A stretch of DNA of 64,000 bases, taken from positions 27,261,001 to 27,325,000 of the forward strand of contig NW_024465369.1 of NCBI RefSeq assembly GCF_017591425.1, read 5' to 3'. Below the pieces are notes generated by a model. That model had not been told where the DNA came from. It saw only the letters and a program-made list of their open reading frames with translations, and ran no database searches. Shown one piece after another: positions 22,531-35,293 of this stretch. The translations under genes were made by a program, and so were the position numbers. The DNA comes from Ochotona curzoniae. Taxonomy: Eukaryota > Chordata > Mammalia > Lagomorpha > Ochotonidae. Position 1 is the first letter of the stretch, and each line of letters begins with the position of its first letter.

Positions 22531-24961
22531 CCCATTAAACCGTTCCATTCCCTGGCCACCACCTTCTCAAGCTGTTCAGTTCATGGCTTGGCTCTACTGT
22601 AGCACCTTTCAAATTCAGGAACATCAAAGAATAATCTTAACATTATCCATGATATTGTTTTTCAGCTAGGAATAAAATTTACCCCAATATTTTAATTCTA
22701 TTTTAACTTATTCATCCAAAGGCACTTCACATGAGTGTGTATCACATAATTAACAAATTGACACACCATGGTTGCACACAACCTCTCCGTGCTGCATCCA
22801 TCTGTAGCATGGGAGACACTTTGGGTGAAATGACAAAACACAAATCAGCTTGTGATCATCAATCTGCTCTTCAAAAGTGGAAGAAACAACAGAGAATTCA
22901 GTACTTGATGAATGATATCATTTATAAAGCCTCCTTCTCACACATGGTACGGTTCCAAGGAGGAAAGTTTTTCTAGTACCTCATTATATATTTCCATACT
23001 ATATGGGGCAGTTGTATTGAAGTAGCTATGAATTGGTAATACTAATGGCCAATAATTGGTAATACTCAGCCTTACAGGAAAAAAAATGATTTTTCAATTC
23101 CCTCTGCCTTCTGTGACTGATATGCACTTCAAATCACTTCCATTTTTTCTTTTCCCCGTGCTCACACTATATTATTCATCCATCTCTGCACGTTTCCAAA
23201 CCAGTCAGCCGGGAAGTGTTCATCTACAGCTACTGGTGTATGCAGGGCTCTTCCTGAGCTTAGGAGATACAGAGGTGGAGTATAAGGAAAGGTCCCCTTG
23301 CTCCTCAAGAGCATTCAGATCAAATAAACAGACAAAGTAACCAGGCACTACAGAAGAAAATATGAGAGGACAAAAGAACTGCAGGAAACAGACTCCAAAT
23401 TTTCTCTCCAATTAAAGAGAAGAGGGCATTTCAGGTGAATGGATAAAACAAAGAATAAATAGAATTTATTTGTGGACTTTGAGAAGACAAATAACTGGAG
23501 CCTAGGTTGGGAAAAAGTGGCAAGTGAAGTACATTAGTAAATGAGAATGTGTCATCAAGAAACTGAATGGTAGGGCCAAGCATCTGAATTTGAGCAGAAA
23601 ACTTAGATTTGAATTTATTTTCACCTTTCTTTCCACATTACAATTTTTTCTTTTCTTTTGTTTTTTACAGAAAATAAGACAGAATTTTTGTCTTTTACTT
23701 TCTGTAAAAGGAAGACTCTTTCACGAAAGACTTTTATTTGTTGCAAGAAGAGTGAAACCCCTTGAAGTTATGTTAAGAACAGTGACTGAAACCTCAAGTT
23801 CAGATTTTTAGCATTTACATATTTTTATAATGTTCTTTTGCTATTTTTAAACTTAGTTTGGCTTGGAGAAAAGAGAAATGATCTTTAATGAGAGGTGACT
23901 TTTTCTCAAAAATTGACGTTCCATGTCAGCCCTCCATAGGACACAGAGACTCTCACAGCTGCTGTAGGAACTTTTGATTTGTTTCAGAATCCAGAATAAG
24001 AGTATTTTTTATTTATAACTGTTTCCTATAACCTTGTGACTTAAATTATTGATAAAAGGAAGGGAAAAATCAACATTTGTAGAACATGTTTTATGAAGAA
24101 GTATATTACTTAAGACATACTAAGATAAGATGCTGTCAAAAGTTTACCTGCAACCTTAATGCCTTCACAAAACAAAGATCTGTCCCCACCGGGCATCAGC
24201 AAATGTCCCGTCCCACATCAATGCTCTGGGATCCCAGGTGACTGGAATGTTATCATCTGCAACCTGACCATTTAGGACATACAGTCTCCGTGGTCCCTGC
24301 ATCAGGGGAGGGAAATATGAAAAACTGCACCCTGGCTCTTTTTCATGAGCTTTAACATATTAACCAGAACTAGTAACTTAACTGCCAGGAGGGATCTGAG
24401 CAGTGGTTTTCAGGAAAAAGAGGAAGACCGGCTATTGCACTAGTAAGGTTTAATGTGCCAAGACATCTGGACAATGTGCTTCATCTTCTCATCCTCCACA
24501 AAAGCTTCAGTAAGTAACATTATCCTTACTTCATCAGTGAAAAACAAAACAAAACAAAGCTGTGTGGTATCACATATCTTGGGTTTGAATCTCAGTTCTA
24601 TTATGTACTATTCAGAACAAATCAGCTTGTTTAATTACTCTCGAAATGGTTTTCAGAGCTCTTGATGTTGGCGATATCACAGTTAAGTGTTATAGTTACT
24701 GTTACAACAGCCAAAGTTTGGAGGAAAAGGACTAGTCCTTCACAGTAATTTTATCCATTGTGCTCAATTCAGTAACTGGTACCTCTTAAGTACTTAATGT
24801 TAAATGAACAAATAAATTCAAATATTTAACTTTCTGGTCATCAATGGATTTAGAAATCAAAACATAATGATAGTAGCAGTAACACTGCACACTTTGCTAT
24901 ATTACAGAAAAACATAGCCAAAGATTTTATAACTTCTTGGACTACCTAAAATTCTATGATG
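22531..24961. other. Intergenic, mostly single-copy
   Basis: No gene is visible. It includes the 103-bp segment 23421-23523 that recurs inverted at 25152-25254 and a possible MIR remnant near 24565-24700. The open frame at 23590-23811 has no domain that I recognise. Confidence 0.5.
23421..23523 (+). repeat. Inverted duplication, probable source copy
   Basis: This 103-bp single-copy-looking segment is the reverse complement of 25152-25254 with one mismatch. It is embedded in unbroken flanking sequence, while its partner abuts a truncated CSINE, so this is inferred to be the source. Confidence 0.9.
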
Positions 24962-25151
24962 GTGGGCCCAGTGCGATAGCGTAGTGGCTAAAGTCCTTGC
25001 CTTGAACACACCAGGATCCCATATGGGTGCCAGTTCTAATCACAGAAGCCCTGCTTCCTATCCAGCTCCCTGCCTGTGACCTGGGAAAGCAGTTGAGGAT
25101 GGTCCAAATGGGAGACCTGGAAGAAGCTCCTGGCTTCCAGGTTGGGATCAT
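24962..25151 (+). mobile_element. CSINE, 3' part replaced
   Basis: It has a good CSINE head (ggtgggcccagtgcgatagc) and body (aggatcccatatgggtgcc, ctccctgcctgtgacctggg), then stops after ctcctggcttccaggttggg. The usual 3' third and A/T tail are missing. Copied sequence from 23.4 kb follows instead. Confidence 0.88.
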
Positions 25152-25254
25152 TTGCCACTTTTTCCCAACCTAGGCTCCAGTTATTTGTCTTCTTAAAGTC
25201 CACAAATAAATTCTATTTATTCTTTGTTTTATCCATTCACCTGAAATGCCCTCT
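25152..25254 (-). repeat. Inverted duplication, probable inserted copy
   Basis: It is 102 of 103 bases identical to the reverse complement of 23421-23523 and joins the truncated CSINE directly. The junction shows gccactt, shared with the ggccacttgggg segment that a normal CSINE carries, so microhomology may have guided the join. Confidence 0.9.
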
Positions 25255-25367
25255 GGTTAACAATTATATAATGTGATCCTAATGGCATTATCATAGTTTC
25301 AGTATAACTGCAAAGACCCTATTGCCAAATAAAGTTATACTTACAGATATTGGGGGTTAAGTCTTTT

Positions 25368-25703
25368 TTTAAAAGATTTATTTTATTTTTATTGGAAACT
25401 CAGATATATAGAGAGGAGGAGACAGAGAGGAAGATCTTCCAGCTGATGATTCACTTCCTAAGCGGCTGCAATGGCTGGAGTTAAGCCAGTCTGGAGCCAG
25501 GAGCCCAGAACTTCTTCTGGGTCTCCCACAGGGGTGCAGGGTTCCAAGACCTTTGACCATCCTCAACTGTTTTCCCAGGTCACATGCAAGGAGCTGGATG
25601 GGAAGCAGGGCTGCCAGGATTAGAACTGGTGCACATATGGTATCCCGGTGGATTAGTAGTATAGCAGTCAGAACACAAACTGGAACCATATGGGATGTTG
25701 GCC
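25368..25703 (-). mobile_element. CSINE with a hybrid head
   Basis: A normal antisense CSINE from the aaagatttatttta tail to atatggtatcccggtg. A second, differently diverged head segment follows (about 25651-25703, acacaaactggaaccatatg). It may be a SINE-SINE junction or a small duplication. Confidence 0.8.
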
Positions 25704-27900
25704 CTAATTTTAATCACGTTTAAAGTGCACAGTTCAGTCAGTGGTAGCAAGCACATGTTGTGCACCGTCACCACTATTCCTCTTCAGAACACTTTGCATC
25801 TTGCAAGCGTGAAAATCTGAACCCATTGACAGTAATTTCCTGTCCTCTCTCCATTCCCTAGCAATCCCATTATTTTATCATGTTTCTTAAAGATTAAACA
25901 TTTTAAATACCTCTGATAACTGAGTTTATGCATCTTTTTTGTGGCTAGTTTATTTCATCTGCCTTAGTGTCCATATTGTGGTATATATGAGAATTTATTT
26001 TTCTAAAAGTCAAATAATAGTCCATTATAAATACTGTGTGCACCATATTTATTTTTCATTCATACCTTTGTAGACATTGGGCTACTTCCACTTCTTGGCA
26101 CCCATGAATAAAGCTACAATGGACAATTTTAAAAAATCAATGAAAAGATAGATTCATTTTGGTTCAAAAATATTGAAATCCAGACACAATTTTTTCATAA
26201 TAAGCAATTTCCATGAACTTTTTGAAAACATGTGGTATATCTTTGGGATTCTGGTTTTTAAAACTTGTGTGTGTTTACTTGGGAGTGCTGGATTACAGGT
26301 TAATTTTAATTTTTTTTTTGACAAAACCTCATGTTGATTTTCATAGTAACTAGTAGTTTTCGATTCCAACTAGTGAGGCACAAGGTTTACAAATTCTGCA
26401 CTGCCTTGACAGTGATATTTTACTGCTTTGTAAATGGCCATCTAATTCGTGAGATTTTATATTTTATTTGGTTTTGATTTGCAGTTCCCACATAATTAGT
26501 ATGTGGAGCATCTAGTCCCAAGCTTGTGGGTTAGTTTGTCACTTCTTCGGATAACTGTCCTATTCAAAGCTGTTTCTGGTTTTCCCATTTTTAGATTTGG
26601 GGTATTTATTTTTGCTTTGGGTAGTAGGAATTTTCTATGCATCTTGCATATTACGCCCTCATCAGTATAAGGGTTACAGACATTTTTTTTCCCCATACCG
26701 TAGGTCACTGTTTCAGTTTGCTAAATATTTCTTTTGCCGCAACATCTTTAAAAAATTTCTAATTTCCATTGTTACTTCTTCCTTAACCCATTGATTGTTC
26801 AGGAAAATTGTTTAATTTCTGTGTTCCTTTAAGATTTTCCCATCTTTCCTTTGCTATGGATTTTTGGGTTTAGTCTGTTGTGGTCAAGAATGAGACCTTG
26901 TATTATTACAACTTCTTAAATTTTTTCAGATGAACTTTGTGGTTTCACATGTGATCTATCTTGGGTATTGCTTCATGTATACTTGGGATATATGTATGTA
27001 ATGTATTCTGTTTTGGTTTGGAGAAATGTTCCATATATATCTGCTAGATCCAATTGGCCCAGAGTCTGTTCAAGTTCTCTCTTTCCTTGCTGATCTTCAG
27101 TACACTTGAACTACTCCTTATTGAAAGTGGCCTATTGACATTTCTCACCATTATTTTGTTGCTGCTATTTCATACTTTGATGCTTTCAATGTTTCTTTGA
27201 TATATGTAAGTGCTCTTCTGTTAATACATCATACACTTACATGTTTCTAAGTGTTATGTATGTCAGGTGAACAGACCCTTCAGCAAATTATGTGATATTG
27301 CTTTTTTTTTTTGCCTCCATGATAATGTTGTTTGCTTAGCATCTATTTTGCCCAGTAAAGAATGACCATCTCTGATCTCTTTCAATTTCAATTTGTATAA
27401 AATATATTCCTCCATTCTTTCAGTTCCATATTGTATATGCCCTTGCATCTAAAGTTGGATTCTTACACACCACAAGTAGTTGGAACTTTTAAAAAGTATT
27501 TATCTGAAAAAACGAGCTATGGAGAGAGAAAAAGAGCTAGAGAGACAGAGAGAGAGATGTTCCAGTTAGGCTGAACCCAGAAGCTTCTTCTGGGTTTCCT
27601 ACATGTGTGACAGGGCCACAAATACTTTTACTATTCTCTACTGCTTTCCTAGGCACATTAACAGGGAGCTGTATTGAAAGAGGGACATGAAATAGCATCC
27701 ATGGGGGATACCAGGATGCAGGAGGTGGCTTAACATACTACACTATTATGCTAGTCCCTAGTTCTTGTTTTTCAATCCATTCAGCCATACTATGTCTTTT
27801 GAATGGAAAATGTAATCCATATATAATTAAAATAATTATTGAAGGAAATATGAAGTACAAGGATTTAATACTTTTCAGTAATTATCCCCATGCAGAAATA
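25704..27900 (-). mobile_element. Old L1 ORF2 region, antisense, broken
   Basis: It has the standard antisense order of an old L1: a cattgtggtatata-like block (about 25975), cttggcacccatgaataaagc (26093), a tggttttgatttgcagttcc block (26470), gttgtggtcaagaatgagac (26876), gtctgttcaagttctctc (27064) and ccattcagccatactatgtc (27777). A short MITE-like piece (about 26143-26245) and an old CSINE (27492-27758) interrupt it. No frame is intact. Confidence 0.65.
27492..27758 (-). mobile_element. Old CSINE inside L1
   Basis: Antisense order: gagacagagagagagatgtt, cagaagcttcttctgggttt, tactgctttcctaggcac, acagggagctgtattg, and a tatgctagtccc head. The L1 sequence resumes right after it. Confidence 0.75.
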
Positions 27901-27979
27901 TCAGTTTGAACAACTATCCACATGTAAATAGAACTGCATCATAAGTAAGGTGATGTATCACATTACCTAGACATAACCT

Positions 27980-28317
27980 ACTTTTAAAAAAAGATTTGTT
28001 TTTATTTTTATTGCAAATTCAGATATACAGAAAGGAGTAGAGACAGAGAGGAAGATCTTCTGTCCAATGATTCACTCCCTATGTGGCCGCTATGGCCAGA
28101 GCTGAGCCGATCCAAAGCCAGGAGCCAGGAGCTTCTTCCACGTCTCCCTCATGGGTGCAGAGTCCCAAGGCTTTTGGCTGTCCTTGACTGCTTTCCAAGG
28201 CCACAAGCAGGGAGCTGGATGGGAAGTGGAGCTTCTGGGATTAGAACCAGCGCCCACATGGGATTCCAGCATGTTCAAGGCTAGGACATTAGCCATTAGG
28301 CTACTGTGCCAGGCCCA
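27980..28317 (-). mobile_element. CSINE, full length
   Basis: Antisense element from aaaagatttgtttttatttt to a tactgtgccaggccc head. A short cattacc flank is shared on both sides. Confidence 0.88.
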
Positions 28318-29108
28318 TTACCGACTTTTAATTTTTAAAAAGCACATTTAATAAGAGGGGAGGGAGGTCAGTTTCATACTATATGCATCACCTCTTCCCC
28401 AGCTTTAGGAAGCAATGCGCAGAGACAGACATGGCTAACCTAAGGAAAGGAAAGGGAATTACATTTATGATTTTGTCTTTGAAGCCAGTAAAACAGCACT
28501 GAGCAGAGTGGCTTGCTCCTGACACATGTACCATCTAGTACCCACAGATAGCACTTCAAAACCTGGCCACTGCAAGAATGGCAACCCATGGCCCACATGG
28601 GACAGATCACTGCCAGCTCTCTATAGTGTTCTTAGTCAAATGAGCATCAGTGGCATGAAGGCATAGTGTGGGAAAAGCCTTGGTGCTATGCTGTTCTGCA
28701 GCAATGGATATCAGGTTCAATCCACTGCTTTTCCAGTCTCCGTAGCCCAGACTTCCCAAGAAGGCAATCCCAGACTGTGACAGTTAAAGTGGTCATAGGC
28801 TTAGAGAGCTAACTAGAAACTTGGGAATAGAGCAGTTACACAATGCATACCACAAAGGTAAATGGTGTCATGCACAATAACTTAACACAGGCAAGCCAAA
28901 CATGAACTTATATATATATATAAAGTTTAGGGAGAATATATTTGACTAAACTTTGTAGGGGGTGCTTACAAAATAATAGCAGTTTTGTAGGAGTGGAGAA
29001 GAGGCATAGGTGCTAAGAATCCAAGAAAGAGTTATGTGTTAGATAAAACAGATAAAACACAATTTATCTGTTTAAAACATTATCATTAGATAAAATACAT
29101 AAAACACT

Positions 29109-29137
29109 ATTTATTTATTTATTTATTTATTTATTTA
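29109..29137 (+). repeat. (ATTT)n microsatellite
   Basis: Seven perfect ATTT units followed by aaagaggcagaga. This may be the relic tail of a lost antisense SINE. Confidence 0.9.
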
Positions 29138-29189
29138 GTAAAGAGGCAGAGAGTGGCTATGTAGCTAATCCCATGAGCTCGTGAGGAAA

Positions 29190-29370
29190 ATACCTAAAGA
29201 CCTGAGGGCAAACTTGAGTTCCATTTCTGGCAAGTTGTACTTGCTGTACGTTGGCAATGTGACTGAAGTTTTTTGGGGGTACCTTAGTTTTCTCCTCTAG
29301 GAAGTAGATACAATAAAAATCTGTCTACCATAAAACTAACATAGGCTATTTCATTGTTATGCTGTTCATT
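29190..29370 (+). repeat. MIR-like SINE fragment
   Basis: It follows the MIR order: a ttgagttccatttctggca block, a gacttaaccc-like block, cttagttttctcctctagga and acataggctatttcattgtt. Confidence 0.55.
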
Positions 29371-30769
29371 CTGTGCTTGGCCCCATATAAAGAATTTCAA
29401 TGCACTAAATTCATTAAATAAGTTATTGTTACTGGTCTCTTCAGCTTTGTATTTTTCAATTTTGGTGAACAAGTTTCAAGTAACATAAAATCACTCACAA
29501 AATTTACTGACTATTTGTAGTAAATCTGCAACTAATCAGTGTTCTTTAATTGTGCCTGTGTGATACAATACAAACATTGGTGGAATTAATATGGGACGTT
29601 AATGTGGCTGGTTGAAGAAAAAGCAACTCATGAATATATATCCCTGTTGTCTGAGTGTCCCTGAAATCATGAAGCCGCTCCCACAGCATTCAGTCCTCAG
29701 TGAATGAAGCCCTGTTTTCATCTGATGTTGGTTGGAACAGATTGGAACAGACTCAGTGGTCACACCCAAATCTCTTGGGAATTTCCCTTTAATACATATT
29801 TGACTCAGAAGAGTAAATAAAACCCCAAATACCCAAGTGTGGGAAATTTCATATTATTGAATTAACAGATATTTCTTAATGCCTACTTGCATTGTTCAAC
29901 TTAATGCTCATAATTCCTCTTGGGGATTTAGATTGTAATGAGCACATTTTGGCAAAAGCCTCATGCTTCTCTGAGCTCCCAAGACAGCACTTTATTATGA
30001 AAATTCTGTCCCATTCACATAGGAGGACTGTGGGAGACACTGGGATTAAAATTTTGGGAACACTGAGTCTTGGTTCAATATTTGCTGCCAAGAGATGGAT
30101 CAGAGAGAAATCCTTGTAAGAATTTCACTTGGGAATTTCCACAAAAGATAACACTGTGAAAGAGAAAACCAGACAAGTCTGGAGTGCCATCAGCTTTTCC
30201 TCTACTAGCAGTTGTGGTCTTCCCAAATATGGAGAGAAAAAGAATTCATGTTTAAAAATTTGCATCGTCTTCAGAGGTGATATCTAGGCCATGGAAGGAA
30301 TGACTCATATGAGGTGAATTTAAGGAAAAATCCCGAAAGCTCTTCATTAAGAAACTTTCTGTACCAAGGCTTCCCCTTTTCTTAGGAAGGATGTATCCCA
30401 AACTTGCTGTTCCCTAGTCTATGGGTTATTCTAGAAAATGAAGCTGTGTTGAAGTTAAAAAAAAAAAAAAAAGACTATGTCTAAAAATATCCCCAAATTT
30501 TTTGCTCACATAATGAAAGATTAGATATGAAGTCATTCAGTTTAACCAGCTTTATATGGTGTTTTATAATGATGACTGTTTATATACACACATAAAACAA
30601 CCCACTGGACTTCAAAAAAGTCAACTGTGTTCATTAAGAGTTTCTTTACTTGTGCAGTGGGTACTGCCAAGTTCTAGACATACGGCCCCACCATGTGGAT
30701 GAGCCTTTCCAAATAGTGGTAACGACAACTTTATAAAAAGAAAAAGAAGTTAGAAGTTAAATTTTAATG

Positions 30770-30890
30770 GAAAACAGAGGTCTAAGGTCAAACTCTTATT
30801 TTATTTGTGACAGCAAACCTGGAGAGGTTAAATGATTTACTCAGAGTTAATGCCAGGGATCAAACCTTGAGCTATTTTTATGGAGATACT
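30770..30890 (+). repeat. MIR-like SINE fragment
   Basis: Landmarks are ctggagaggttaaatgattt, actcagagttaatgccaggg and atcaaaccttgagc, the classic 3' half of MIR. Confidence 0.6.
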
Positions 30891-31047
30891 TGCTTGAACT
30901 AATTCCTATTTCTGATGCACTCATGTAATCTTGTTAATTATCAAATAATCAAAGCAAATATGCCTAATGTGTATTTGCTATACCTTGCCCACACATAATT
31001 TAAACCTCTTTTCATTTTGGGAACTATTTTGTTGTGTAAAGGGAGTG

Positions 31048-31143
31048 AATCAAAGGAACCTTTGATTCTAAGGAATCTTCTCTCTAAAGAACCTTCACTC
31101 AAAGGAACCTCACGTCTCTCTAAGGAAACTTCACTCAAACTTC
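31048..31143. repeat. Small tandem repeat with palindrome
   Basis: A 20-bp palindrome at 31048-31067 (9-bp arms around AA) is followed by a 36-bp unit (31079-31114) starting tctctctaa and containing cttcactcaaa. The unit repeats imperfectly from 31115. Confidence 0.8.
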
Positions 31144-32211
31144 TTATCACCCTAGAAGCTTAGTAGCAGGTATGTCTCTCAGGTTTGGTCAATGGGATGC
31201 TATGTGCAGAGACAGTTAGAAGCTGTCTGGAGGCAAAACAGCATGGTAAGCATGGTAGTGATAAGTGTTCCTGTCACCAGCAGCAGCAATAGCAGTGAGG
31301 ATCCATTGCTGCACTGCCACTGGCAAGGTCCTATGGCATTGTTCCTGATAAGGAGCTTACATGAAGTTTTTGCCTCCTAATCTCTACATAAGCCCATTTA
31401 CTGAGCTTGTTTCTTTAGCTCTCCCATAGACTATCTGAGCCAAACCATATTCTCTCACTGTTATCCTTTTCTGGCTTGTGGACCAGAGTTTATTTTTGTG
31501 TGTGCGCAATCAGGAGGCTGATTTGAATATAAACTGCTGCAATTGGTGGGTTGCCCTACTGAATCTTACAGGATCTTACTGAAGTTAGCAGAATTCAAAG
31601 TTTTTATCTGGCCTTGATGAGGCTCAAGGAATTTCAAATCCTAGTGGTTTCAGGGCTGCAGTTTGGACTTGTCTGATCCTACTCGGCAAAATTGAAATAA
31701 CTGCTGAAATTATTTCCTGTTTTCACCCAGAATGCTATGCAACCACCTTATACTTGTCATATCACGTGATTGCTAAGAGAGATTATGTGTAGATGCACAG
31801 AGTTCTCATCTCTCAGTCAACTCAGTTTAGCTACCGGAGCTTTCACTTAGTCACATCTCACAGTCTTTCAATCTTTCTTAGGCGTCATGGCTTCCTAGCC
31901 AACCTCAAAGATGTCATAGAACAGATCAGATATTTCCACTGTGTCACCTCAATTCCTTATCTACAAAATCTATGATAACAAAATAGCGGTTCTAAGAACT
32001 AATTTAAGTGTTAATTCTTTATGCAGCAAAGAAAATCAATGGAAAGTTATAGCAACTCAGTGGCTAATTTAATAGAAGAATGGTTGATTATTTGGAAGCA
32101 ATAAAATTACAGGACTGTTGAGGAAGTTTAGGGAAAGTGTGCTTTGAAGGTATATAAATTCTCACAATGAATCCAAACTATTGTTATAATTCTTGGAAAA
32201 ATCATATGAGC

Positions 32212-32340
32212 ATACTTCAAAATGTTAACAGCAAATGGAATGAAGACGTAAGTTTACTTTGGTGCAAATATTCTTATGAAATAAGGTATAGTTTTTCCTT
32301 CATGTGCATTTCCCACAAAGTTGTTGAAAATTTTTGATTT
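32212..32340 (+). repeat. MITE-like interspersed repeat, copy
   Basis: It begins with cttcaaaatgttaacagc and ends with a degenerate tgtgcatttcccacaaagtt block. The layout is shared with 49290-49440 and, in part, with 26143-26245 and 42927-42985. The ends look like degraded terminal inverted repeats (cttcaaaaagtt / aactttttgaag). The family name is not known to me. Confidence 0.4.
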
Positions 32341-32539
32341 AATACAGATATTTTAAGCATATTCAAATATTTGCAGGTAAATTAATGATTATGTATTAGG
32401 GTACTAGATTTAGCAGTATATGGTTGATTCATGCAGAAATCACAGATGTTTCACTGTGTATTAGTATATAAGCCATAAATATTTTCATGAGGTTTAGCAC
32501 CGTAAATTAGCTTCAGTATGCCATTTTAAATATTGAAAT

Positions 32540-32829
32540 AGGGGTAGGCAACTAGCCTTATGCCACAGATGTTCATATCGCACATTGGGGTAGTTGGGCA
32601 ATGCCAGGCTCTAGCTCCTGACTCCAGCTTCTTGGGGCTGCAGGTCCTGGGAGAAGGCAGAGTGGTTCAAGGAATTGAGATCCTGAACCTGGCATGGCGA
32701 CCTGCACTGTGTTTCTGGCTTCACCCCAGGCCTAGCCTCTACCATTGTTGCCCTTTGACGAATGAGCTAGCATATGGAGAATACCTCTTTATGTTTCTCT
32801 GCTCTCAAATAAGTATACTTTTTTAAAAG
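32540..32829 (+). mobile_element. Old CSINE
   Basis: A diverged plus-strand element: ggggtaggcaactagcctta, ctctagctcctgactccagc, gaggttcaaggaattgagat-like, ttgttgccctttgacgaat, and a ctcaaataagtatac tail. Confidence 0.65.
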
Positions 32830-34971
32830 TTTGAAAGTTATGAAAGTGTCATATCCTTTTTATACAGATATACACACCGAGATTTAGTTTATAAGCAAAT
32901 GAATTACCTCAAATACAACCCTAAGTTAAAATTGCATCATTTTTGCATGCTAGCTCCTTGTTTATATCAATGTGAGGAATAGTGTGTGTTCACAAATCAT
33001 GCTATTTTAATGGTTTCTGCTTTTCTGTTCCAGCGTAATAACTAAGGAATTGCCTGCTTCATAATTTTAGTCTTTTGTGCTCCCTAATGATTATGCAAAT
33101 TATGTAGTCTTTATTTGTAGTCCAGTATGCACTACATGTAATTTAGGGTATATTTCTGATTTTTAACATAGGAAGGTTTTTAAACATTTAAAGCATTTTT
33201 AAGCATTTCAAAACAAATTAAATGAAAAATAAGAATGGAAAAGCTAGATAGAGTTAACATCTGAAACGTATATGCTTGCTAGTGATGAACTACAAATTTG
33301 GCTTCAAGTACTCTAGCAGCCAGATATTCCTGAAATAGCTTGAGGCTAACTTTGCACAGAAGCCAAAAACTAGTTTGACTGACCTTGAGGCTGTTCAGCC
33401 TTGCTTAATAAAGTATAAGAAGATTACAAATATATTGTGCTTTACACAACAGACTTTGTTACTCAGAAATTGTGGAAATACAAGTTTTGCATATGGAATC
33501 ATGCATTAGTGGAGGAATCACTATGGTGTTTAAAGAAAAGCTGCAAATGACATGTGTGTGACATGAACCTAATAAGCTTACTTCTTATGAGTTTAGAAGT
33601 TTTAATATTGAGTTTTTCTAAAGAGTCACATTATTGGAGCACCCTCTCATTCCACCATCATGGTAGTAGGAATATCCAGTATTTGCCTTGAAGCTTTCAG
33701 GGCCTGATTTCCGTACAGATGTAAAAACCTTCCACTTCTGTTTTAGTTTATTATTCAGTCATAGTCTATAACAGTAAACTTCAAATGTCAAAGCATAAGT
33801 CACTTACACATGTCTGTCTTGAAAACATCTTTCTGTTTTTACCACAATGTGGTATCCTTTATGTTTTTTAATATATAAAATAATCATCTTTATTGTGGAC
33901 TTATATTAACACCTAGAAGTGGTTTAGAAATGAAGAATCCTCATATTCCAGAGCAGAAAAGCAGAGAGTGATAAAGGTAAGATTTTGCTTTCTGTAGTAT
34001 TCCAACTGAGAATTGTTCAATGAAGAGCAAAACGTTTTCATGTTTTTGCATGACAGTGCTGCTGGAGCAGTCCCCTGTCACAGCTAAGCAGGCATGAGTG
34101 ACACATCACCCTTAAACAGAAGGAACATCCCATGGTCTTACACTCCCATTTGGAGAAGCATGCATTTCTGTGCTAAGATTGTATTTTTAGAGTTAAATGT
34201 CCAAATTTGAAAGAATAAAATTATATCCCTTGTCCATTATCAAGACTTTAGAATAAAATAAAAATCCATTTGATAATATTTATTAATATCAGAAGCACCT
34301 TAGGCACTGACCCACTTCGTAATGGAAAAATTTGCAAATGAATGACAAAAAATGAGTGACTAGCATTAATGCAAAGTGGATACCTTACTGTTTTACTTCA
34401 ACACAACAGAAAAATATAAATACTGTTCAACTGTAAGATCCCACTATGCAAAGTAAATGACAAGAACTCTTATGAACAGGTAGGTGGAAAATAACAGTTA
34501 ATTTCCCCAGGAACCATCTACTTAAACTATATAATTATACGGACATTCAAAGCCTATCTTCTGTTTGCAACAGAAAATTTGAAAGCAAGATGAGAATAAT
34601 TAGAAGATATTCTTAGTGACACAGAGCCATTATCATTTAGTGCTTCTCAGAAATTCAGCAACTAAAATGCTGCTTAAAATCAGCATTGAGTTAGTCTTCT
34701 GTTCTGTACTAACAACGAAAATATAACTAGTTAGCCATGGTATCTTTAAGTGACACAAAACAGGATGAGAGAAAAGGTGCATTGTGCATTAGAGAATCAG
34801 CTCTGGATAACAAACAACAAAGAGAAAAAATTAATAGCTGAACAGCTAACAAAATGGGAGACAGAAAGTTCTTGATCATCAAGGTCAGCTGGTGCCGAGG
34901 AAAGAGAGGGGCTGTAGTGTCTACTGTGGTGCTTTGTCTTCTTTTTCAAGACATGGCATAACCTAATTTTT
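32830..34971. other. Intergenic, single-copy
   Basis: No gene or named repeat is visible. It includes the 66-bp segment 33741-33806 that is duplicated exactly at 49975-50040. The last 15 bases are the left target-site duplication of the next CSINE. Confidence 0.5.
33741..33806 (+). repeat. 66-bp direct duplication, probable source copy
   Basis: It is identical over 66 bases to 49975-50040. Flanking sequence here is continuous and not repeat-like, so this is inferred to be the source. Confidence 0.92.
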
Positions 34972-35293
34972 TAAAAAGTTTTATTTAATTTATTGGAAAG
35001 GCAGATGTACAGAGAGGAGGTCAGAGAGAACGATATTCCATCTGATGATTCACTCCCCAAGCAGCCACATTGGCTGGTGGTGCGCCCATCCGAAGCCAGG
35101 AGCCAGGAACTTCTTTCCGGGTCTCCCAGGTGGGTGCAGGGTCCCAAAGCTTTGGGCTGTCCTCAGCTGCTTTCCCAGGCCACAGGCAGGGAGCTGGATG
35201 GGAAGTGGAGCTGCCATCGTTAGAACCAGCGCCCATATGGGATTCCAGCACGTTCAAGGTGAGGACCTTACCATTACGCTATCGTGCCAGGCC
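34972..35293 (-). mobile_element. Young CSINE with target-site duplication
   Basis: A full-length antisense CSINE bounded by a perfect 15-bp duplication (cataacctaattttt at 34957-34971 and 35294-35308). Confidence 0.94.

Larger units (their letters stand above)
28318..32539. other. Intergenic, mostly single-copy
   Basis: No gene is visible. It contains an (ATTT)n tract at 29109-29137, MIR-like pieces near 29190-29370 and 30770-30890, and a small tandem repeat and palindrome at 31048-31143. Other sequence is unassigned and AT-rich. Confidence 0.5.
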
